A DNA stretch of 64,000 nucleotides from Monodelphis domestica (Eukaryota; Chordata; Mammalia; Didelphimorphia; Didelphidae), in the NCBI RefSeq assembly GCF_027887165.1, contig NC_077227.1, positions 85,148,102 through 85,212,101 of the forward strand, given 5' to 3'. The notes beneath the pieces are model-generated. The model searched no databases, was not told the DNA's origin, and worked only from the letters and a program-made list of their open reading frames with translations. A program made the translations under genes and the position numbers. Positions 57,207-64,000 of the stretch are shown one piece after another. Within the stretch, counting starts at the first letter, position 1, and every line of letters begins with the position of its first letter.

Positions 57207-57441
57207 GTTGTGTTATTCAGTTGTCTGACTCTTTGTGACTTCACTGAGGGTTTTCTTGGCAAAGATATGGAAATGGCTTTCCATTTACTTCTCCAGTTCA
57301 ATTTATAGATGAGGAAACCAAGGTAAACAAAGGTAAAGTAATTTTTCCAATGTCATTCAGCCAGTAAATGTTTGAGGTCAAATTTGAACACAAGTCTCCT
57401 GACTTTAGGCCCGGCCATTATTCACTGTGCCACCTTGCTGG
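57207..57441 (-). repeat. MAR1-like SINE
   Basis: Reverse order: RTE tail 'ttgtctgactctttgtgacttc', 'gggttttcttggcaaaga', CORE 'gatgaggaaaccaagg', head 'tcactgtgccaccttgctgg'. Confidence 0.8.
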
Positions 57442-57827
57442 ATAGCAGAGGCCAGAGTCAGGATCTAAAAAGATATTACAGCCCTGAATGTTAAACTAAA
57501 CCTGATAAGATGAAATAAAAATTTCACTGAGATAAATGTAAAGTTTTGTACTTGAGCTAAAAAAAATCAAATTCATAAATACATCAAAGGAGGCATAGCT
57601 AGACAGCATTTCCTACTAAAAAGATGTAAGAGTTTTAATGCCTTGCAAGGTGGATATGAGTTAGCATTGTGATATGGCAGCCAGAAATGCTCACCTCATT
57701 TCAGCTACATTTTAAAACAGACATAATATTGATCACAAAGGAAGTCAGTTTCAGACTGTGATACATTGAGGAAGTTCGCTGATATGATGGATATCATCCA
57801 AAGGAATGTAAATAAACTGATAAAAGT
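57442..57827. other. unassigned sequence
   Basis: 57500-57790 resembles a CR1-like 'gataaatgtaaagttttgtacttgagct' stretch, but this is not certain. Confidence 0.3.
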
Positions 57828-58077
57828 TTGTTGTTCTGTCATTTTTCTGTCATGTCTGATTCTTCATGACCCCATTTGAGGCTTTTTGGGCAAAGATCCT
57901 GGAGCTATTTGTCGTTTTTCTCTTTCCAGCTCATTTTATAGATTAGGAACTGAGGCAAACAGAGTTAAGTGACTTGTCCAGAGTCATATGGCAAATTAGT
58001 GTTTGAGGTCACATTTGAAAGCATGAAGATGAATCTTCCTGACTTCAGGCCTGATACTTTATCTACTATGCCACTTA
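57828..58077 (-). repeat. MAR1-like SINE
   Basis: 'gtcatgtctgattcttcatgaccccatttgaggctttttgggcaaag', 'agattaggaactgaggcaaacagagttaagtgacttgtcc', 'cttcctgacttcaggcctg'. Confidence 0.8.
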
Positions 58078-58094
58078 GGACTTACAGATTATTC

Positions 58095-58665
58095 TGTAGG
58101 AGAATTATTTGATGGAACTGGGCTTAATTGGCCTGAAGGAGAGAGGACTTCGCTATATGGGGAAGGAAATAATATCTTTCTTCAAATATTTGAAGGTTTG
58201 TCATGTAGAAGAAGAAATAAATTCATCCTCTTTGATCACAGCAGGGAAACTAGATGGAATTGAGTGAAATTGCAGAGAGACAGATTAAACTTGATGAAAG
58301 GAAAATCTTCCTTAATTATTAGAGTGATACAATGTGGAATCAGCTGCCTTAGAATGGAGCAGGTCCTGTTTTAGAGGGTCATAGATTTATAGTTGCAAGG
58401 GAACTCAGAGATCATTGAACACAACCCCCTCATTTTACAGATGAGGACACTGAGGAATTGTTAAGTAATTTGTCCAGGAACTCATGGTTAACATGTCTGA
58501 AGTGGGATTTAAACCTAGGTTTTTTGACTCCCAAGTCCAGTATTCTATTCATTTGAGTTCTTCAAGTAAGGGCTAGATGATTCTTTGTTGAGGGTGTTGC
58601 AGAGGGGATGGATGTTCAGATCTAGATTTGACTAGAGTCTATCCCATGTGGGGTTCTATGAGTGG
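58095..58665 (+). repeat. CR1/L3-type LINE 3' fragment split by a MIR
   Basis: 'aattggcctgaaggagagaggact', 'tttcttcaaatatttgaaggtttgtcatg', 'gacagattaaacttgatgaaaggaaaatcttccttaattattagag' and 'tggaatcagctgcctta' fit a CR1/L3 3' region. The series stops at about 58378 and resumes at 58560 with 'ttcttcaagtaagggctagatgattc' and 'gggtgttgcagaggggatggatgttcag'. Confidence 0.6.
58380..58560 (-). repeat. MIR SINE inside the CR1/L3 fragment
   Basis: 'aacccc ctcattttacagatgaggacactgagg' type core, 'gtgggatttaaacctaggt'; clear reverse MIR. Confidence 0.75.
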
Positions 58666-58669
58666 ACAT

Positions 58670-58975
58670 TGTAGGTCATTTAGGTCAACATTTAACAGAA
58701 GTGAAAAAAGAGACCCAGAGAGGGTCCTGTCCTTACATGTGACAATTTTGTAAAGAACTTAAAGTAGAAATCCAGGCCATTAATATTTCCATTCTGCCCC
58801 ACTGCCTTTGATCTTGTCCTCTAACTGTCCTTCATGATCAAGGAAAACTTGGGATACAACTCATAAAATGAAAGAGTTGTAAAGGACCTTAGAAACAAAC
58901 TAGTTTCACCTTCAGATTTGACAAAGAAACCAAGGACCAAAGACAGAAAATAATTTAGCTAAAATTAAATGGATT
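58670..58975 (-). repeat. two MIR-family relics
   Basis: 58670-58810 includes 'agtgaaaaaagagacccagagaggg', and 58855-58975 includes 'agagttgtaaaggaccttagaaacaaactag' and 'gacaaagaaaccaagg'. Both are diverged. Confidence 0.5.
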
Positions 58976-59124
58976 GCAGAAGATACAAGGCAAAATATTC
59001 TGTCTCCTAGCCCCCATTTTAGTTTTTTTGGACTATACCATGATTTGGTTCTTATATGGAAAGGGATGGTCTCATCACAGAGTTTGGGAAGTTTGCAAAC
59101 AGCCTTCTTCTCCTGTATGGTTTA

Positions 59125-59133
59125 TATGTGTGT

Positions 59134-59169
<36 letters not shown>

Positions 59170-59170
59170 A
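59125..59170. repeat. (TG)n microsatellite
   Basis: About 20 TG units with two TATG interruptions. Confidence 0.9.
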
Positions 59171-59879
59171 TTTTATGTCTATATTATCCATTACATATAG
59201 TTAGATAATTTATAATCTTTTAATAAATAAAATCAGTTAGTTATAATCTATTAATTAATCAAGCTGTTGTCAGCAGGAACATCCTGAGAGTCAATGTGCC
59301 AAAGCCAGTATAACGTTGCCATGGAAGGGCAGACTACATGACATTTGAAAGTCATTGGCCAAGAAAAGGAAGGTAGAGCAACAAGATCTGAAAAGTGATG
59401 TTGGGAAGTCAAGTCACCCTCTTGGCTTCTGTATCTGTCTCTGAGTCTCTCTGAGCCTTCCCTTATCTCTTGATTCTCTGGCAAGCCTTGGTGAGCCAGC
59501 TAAATGGAGAATCAGATCTATCCCTAAAGTTAGAAGGGCTGAGATCTATCTCTCTCCTGTCAGCTCTTTCTCTTTTTACTAATAAATGCTTATAAGTCTG
59601 CTAATAAACCTCCAGATTAATTTAATTTATAACACTATTAATTTATCTAATATGTACATATTAGAGCGATTGGCAAATTATCTCTATATATACTAGATAA
59701 ATTGATTGATAGGTTATCAATTATATATCTACATACATATGATTTGGAAAATCCTCATAAAATTTTTGGCCCTTTCTTCATATCAGAGTAGAAGTTAAAA
59801 TTTTTTCTTTTATAGGATGTTTACCATACCTTATATGCATCTATGAGTTACCAAACTTCTTAAGATATCTATATTTCTA
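59171..59879. other. unassigned AT-rich sequence
   Basis: No gene or repeat family recognised. Confidence 0.3.
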
Positions 59880-60425
59880 GCTTTTGTGTGTCATCTACTG
59901 GTTTTTGCTTTCTTTCTGCAAACTTTAACTTTTTCTTATTTTAATCTTAAAAAAGAGAAATTGGATATATTGATGGCATTAGATAAAATATGATGAATTT
60001 ATACAATACTATGCAGATCTTTTTATGTATTTCTGAATTTCCACACTTTTTCTGTGTCATCTGCTGGATCTTGCAATGTCGTCTGTGGCTTCTGCAAAGT
60101 GCCCACCCAATTCCATTTAATTTCTTATGCCAACCTGGGATATATTGAAGCTGTGATGGAGAAAGCCTCAACATAGAAAGGATATCTGAGTGTATATTAT
60201 CTATAATCTATCGGTTTTCCATGTTTTTTTAATTAACCTGTTCATCATTTCTTATGGTGCATTAGTATTCCATCACAATAATATGTTTAGTCATTCTGCA
60301 ATTGATGAGCATCCCATTAATTTCTAGTTCTTTTTCACCACTAAGAGAATTGTTATAAATATTTTAGAATGTATATGTTCTTTTACTTTTTCACTGCTCA
60401 CCTTAGGAAATAAACTGGTCAAAAG
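59880..60425 (-). repeat. older L1 relic, antisense
   Basis: 60235-60420 has the antisense L1 sequence 'gcattagtattccatcacaataatatgtttagtcattctgcaattgatgagcatccc' and 'ttgttataaatatttt'. The upstream part with 'tttctgtgtcatctgctgg' and 'ggcttctgcaaag' is only tentatively L1 3' UTR. Confidence 0.55.
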
Positions 60426-60434
60426 TATATATAG

Positions 60435-60870
60435 TTTTCAAATTGATTTTTCCAAAGCATGGATTCAAGCATATCAACTCTCCATTACCTCCCTTCCCCA
60501 CCCTAATAAAGTCCAATGGCTCCCTATTGCCTCCAGGATCAAATATAAAATCCTCTGTTTAGGATTCAAAACATTTTATAACCTAACAACCTCCCCCTAC
60601 CTTCTCACACAAACATACACAACTTTATAGTCTTCTAATCTTCTTATATCTTATTCTCCATATATTCTTTGATTTAGTGACACTGGCCTCATTGAGCTAA
60701 GAAATCTAATGAGGAGGCAACGTACAAGTAAGTTATCTCCAAGATAAAAAAAAAGGAAATAGTCAACAGAGACTATTGTCTGCCTCTTTTTTTGTATCTT
60801 TTACATTTGGTGCAATCCCTGGTACGTAATAGGCATTTAATAAATATTTATTGACCAACTGTTAATTGAC
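60435..60870 (+). repeat. L2-like LINE, post-RT to 3' end
   Basis: 'aaagtccaatggctccctattgcctccaggatcaaatataaaatcctc', 'aggattcaaaacattttataacct', and the terminus 'cctggtacgtaataggcatttaataaatatttattgacc'. Confidence 0.7.
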
Positions 60871-60977
60871 TGCATGTGGAGAGAAAATTGAGCAGATCCT
60901 TCATGAAGGATATATCTCTGCTCAGCAAGAACAATGCAAAGTAATTCATTTTTCATAAAATATGTCTGACTATGGAC

Positions 60978-61219
60978 CAGCGATGGGGGATAATGGATAG
61001 AGTGTCAAATTTGGATTCAGGAAGACATCTTCTTGAATTCAAATCTAGCTATAAACACTTAATAACTAACTATGTGGTCCTGGGCAAGTCACTTAACCCT
61101 GTTTGCCTCAGTTTCCTCTCTATAAAATCAGCTGGGGAAAATAGCCTACCACTCTAGTATCTTTGTGAAAAAAATTCCAAATGGGATAACAGTCAGAAAT
61201 AACTGAAATGATTGAATAG
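60978..61219 (+). repeat. MAR1-like SINE
   Basis: 'ataatggatagagtgtcaaatttgg', 'gtggtcctgggcaagtcacttaaccctgtttgcctcagtttcc', tail 'aatgggataacagtcagaaataactg'. Confidence 0.8.
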
Positions 61220-61750
61220 CAACTGTTCTGACTACATCACTGTCTCTCTGTTCAAGTAAACACCTTTCTCTCCTGTTATTATCAGTACATCCAACATAAA
61301 CTTCTGTGAGCATTTAAGGCTCATCACAACTTGACTGGCCTCTTTCTATCCTTCCTACACATTACTCTCCTTCATGTACATTATGGTCCAGCCTATACTG
61401 ACCAACTTGCTGTTCAGTAGACCTGGTATGTCCTCTCATTTCTCTCTCTTTGCACTAGTTTCCTCCTCCACCTCTTCCACACCTATAATGTTCTCTATCT
61501 TGACTCGTACCTCTTAGTCTCCTTCCATCAAGGCTGACCTTAAATGCTCCCTTCTTCAGGTAGCCTTTTCTTATCCCTCTAGCTACTAGTGCCTTCTACT
61601 CCAAAACTGTCTTCCATTTGCTCCATATATATCTTGTATGCACCTATTTTGGTTCTAGCTATATTTCTTGTTAGAATATAAACTCCATGAGGGCAGAGAC
61701 TATCCCTACTCTTTTCTTTGTATTCTTAGTTTCTATACTAGTGTTCTAAA
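61220..61750 (+). repeat. L2-like LINE, 3' half
   Basis: 'gcatttaaggctcatcacaacttgactgg', 'ttccatcaaggctgaccttaaatgctcccttcttcaggtagcc', and the end 'ttagaatataaactccatgagggcagagac'. Confidence 0.75.
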
Positions 61751-61839
61751 GCACAGGTCTGACCTTATCAAATGGTTGTTATGGAACATAGCAAGGGCTA
61801 GATAAAGATTGGTTGATTAGTTTCATAAGTTTAGACTTT

Positions 61840-61960
61840 TTTTGCTGGTTCTGGTAGAAAGTTAGTTCCTTGAGGGTAGGAGCCATTTCTTTTTCTTTCT
61901 CATGCCTACTATTATGCTTTGCATAACATAGAGCTTTAATAAATACTTATTGAAGCGAGT
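61840..61960 (+). repeat. L2 3'-end fragment
   Basis: 'agaaagttagttccttgagggtaggagcc', 'tttaataaatacttattgaa'. Confidence 0.65.
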
Positions 61961-62896
61961 GAATTGGATACTTGAAAGTCGCTAGCCAGTTTAACAAGAG
62001 ACTTTGAGATTGATGATACTCATGATTCAAAGGAAGGATATGTCTTGCTTAGCTGTATTTTTCTGGGGTCTGTCTCAATTTCCTCTACTTTAAACAGGTT
62101 GCTGTCAATAATAGAAAAGAGTGGGCAGCATTTTCCCATAGAGTCCTCTGAGGATGCTCAAACACAGTCATCTTGATAGGGACAATTTAGAAATTAGCAT
62201 GACCAAGGAGCAACTTAGATTTTCTTTTCTGTAACTTTGCAGAAGCCCATTTATCCAATTTCATAGCAATTTGAAGAATGCCATTCTTGTAACTATGGCA
62301 TCCTGCCTACTTGTCCTCTTAAAACTAATAAAAGGAGGTCAATGGAAAGCATATGGGGGTTAAGAGATGGGGAGAGCACATAGACTGTGAGCAGACACTG
62401 CCCTTTGACCTTCAGCTGGAAGAGGGAATTAAATATTGTCTTCCTAACAGAGGAAAATGGCATTAGGAAATTAGAGAGAAACATAAGGGGTCTTAGAGAG
62501 ATGGGAAGACAATATGTTCAGTTGGGTAGAGAGTTTTAGAGACAAAAATTCTTGGTTTCTGGTCCTATCCTTATGTTTGCAACCTAAAGACCTTGATTAC
62601 ATTATGCTACTTTTCTGATTCCAAGTTTTCAATGAAATAAAAATCAATCTAAGTTTCTGTGACAGAGAAAGGAAATCCTCTAAAAAGATACTAGTGACCT
62701 TTGAAAGGAGACAAGTTGAAAAGACTGCTGGGAATGTACTCCCCTTTACAAAACTTGGAGCATCCTTTCCCCTAGCCTGTACTATACAAAATTTCCATCT
62801 AACTGCGTTTCCCCAACCAGCTAAAGCTGGAATACACAACTCAGGAACTCCTGAAGTATCTATCTCTAAAGTCATATTAATGAAAGCTATTCAATG
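61961..62896. other. unassigned sequence
   Basis: About 900 bp without a recognised repeat. The overlapping 92-codon (-) and 67-codon (+) frames at 62597-62897 show no family signature. Confidence 0.35.
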
Positions 62897-62897
62897 A

Positions 62898-63150
62898 AGA
62901 GGGAAGCTAGGTGGTCCAGTGCCAGTTCTGGAGGCTAGAAGACACATCTTCCTGAGTTCAAGTCTGTCCTCAGCCACTTTTTGCCTGTGTGACATTGGGC
63001 AAGTCACTTAACTATGCCTCAGTTTCCTCATCTGCAAAACGATCTGGAGAAGGAAATTAAAAAAAACAAAACACTGTAGTACCTCTGCCAAGAAAACCCA
63101 AAACTGGGTCATAAAAAGTTGTGGATACAACAGAAAAATAACTGAACTAA
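62898..63150 (+). repeat. MAR1-like SINE
   Basis: 'gggaagctaggtggtccagtg', 'cttcctgagttcaagtctgtcctcagccac', 'gggcaagtcacttaactatgcctcagtttcctcatctgcaaaa', tail 'tgccaagaaaacccaaaactgggtcataaaaagttg'. Confidence 0.85.
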
Positions 63151-64000
63151 AATTTCAAGCTCAGAGGCTGTAGAGTTTGCAGACTCCACTCTTTCCTTTT
63201 CTGAAAAATGGAACAACAGTCAGCAATTTCTAGATGATGGGGGTTTCAATTACATCAGATTAATCTATTTGCAAGATTTGTGTAAATTCCCCAATCTAGT
63301 CAATAGATAAAAGTATTGGTATTTTTGGGAAATAGAAATTGAAAAGAGGAAACAAAAGAATATTATTATTGCGAGTTTATAAGATTCTCTGAAGAATGAA
63401 TAATTTAAGACCAGGCAGGATTTGGATGAAATATTAAAGGAACCTAAAAACTTCCTAGTTCCCTGGCCTCTATTGATAGCCCAGGAAGTCTTACTCTCCT
63501 ATTCCTAGTATCCCAATCCCTGAAGACCATACCATCTTCCTTAAGAAAAGTAAGCAGTGTTTAATTTTTTTCTTTGTTTTATATGACATATGCTATATGC
63601 TTTCAGCTTTTCTATATTATTTATTCTTGTAAATCTGATTTCCCTATGAACTGAGAAGCCAAAGGAAAAGAGGTGAAAAAAGATAAATTTTCTTGTGAAA
63701 GTTTTGAAGCTTTTAAAGGATTTATTCTCAACCCTGTATTTCTAATTCTAGCTAACTTGGAAGGATGAGAGAGGCTGATAGACAATCAGATAGACAGACA
63801 AACAGACAGACAGAGAAGAGAGGAGATTTCTTCCTTATATGAGAAATTTGTCACTAATTAGGGATCAAAATTGTGATAAGTATAATCTATTTAATGTGTA
63901 TTTTGAAATTACAGTGGAATTGTGGTTAAAATGTTCCATAGATGCTAAAATACCTTAATAAGGTTTGGGAGGTACCAGTCCTACAGGATTGTTAAAAGTA
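63151..64000. other. unassigned sequence with a (CAGA)n patch
   Basis: No gene recognised. 63778-63816 is an imperfect (GATA/CAGA)n tetranucleotide tract. Confidence 0.4.

Overview
The window looks like intergenic or intronic DNA from a marsupial (metatherian) genome. It is AT-rich and CpG-poor. Its short repeats are marsupial types: a SINE-1-like tRNA-derived element with the motif 'gttcaaatctggcctcagacac', and MAR1-like CORE-SINEs with an RTE-type tail ('caaagagttggacataactg'). There are many MIR and L2 relics and several L1 copies. I cannot name the species. I found no host protein-coding exon with support; nearly all open frames are retroelement relics or their antisense shadows.

Layout. 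1-3.6 kb: mostly unassigned sequence, one copy of an unnamed CpG-containing repeat, a SINE and an L2. 3.6-7.2 kb: a U6 snRNA pseudogene abutting a decayed antisense L1. 7.49-8.52 kb: a solo LTR with a 4-bp duplication. 8.5-16.3 kb: unassigned sequence with scattered SINEs, MIRs and L2. 16.3-28.1 kb: a large nest, in which an almost full-length antisense L1 (ORF1 and ORF2 relics) is split by a younger antisense L1 (16394-20512, 11-bp duplication) and by a second solo LTR of the same family (21050-22069, ATAT duplication). 28-34.4 kb: MIR/L2, a compound microsatellite, the second copy of the unnamed repeat and a Tigger-like DNA transposon.

About 34.5-39.97 kb: a class I (gammaretrovirus-like) endogenous retrovirus. 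It keeps a 586-codon gag frame and the end of integrase, has lost most of pol, env and the 5' LTR, and ends in a 1238-bp 3' LTR of the same family as the two solo LTRs. 40-45.9 kb: MIR/L2, a sense L1 3' end, and a degenerate 20-bp-period minisatellite interrupted by a MAR1-like SINE. 45.9-52.8 kb: a second nest, in which a truncated antisense L1 is split by an antisense retroviral element with paired 296-bp LTRs (46442-51346) and by a different 1035-bp solo LTR (51702-52736). The internal DNA of that antisense provirus is partly homologous to the gag-bearing one although their LTRs look unrelated. 52.8-64 kb: L2 and CR1/L3 relics, MAR1-like SINEs, microsatellites and unassigned sequence.

Nothing here forms an operon or pathway. 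The value of the window is its record of layered insertions, the retained gag frame, and the minisatellite. Repeat names rest on recalled consensus sequences, not on a database search.
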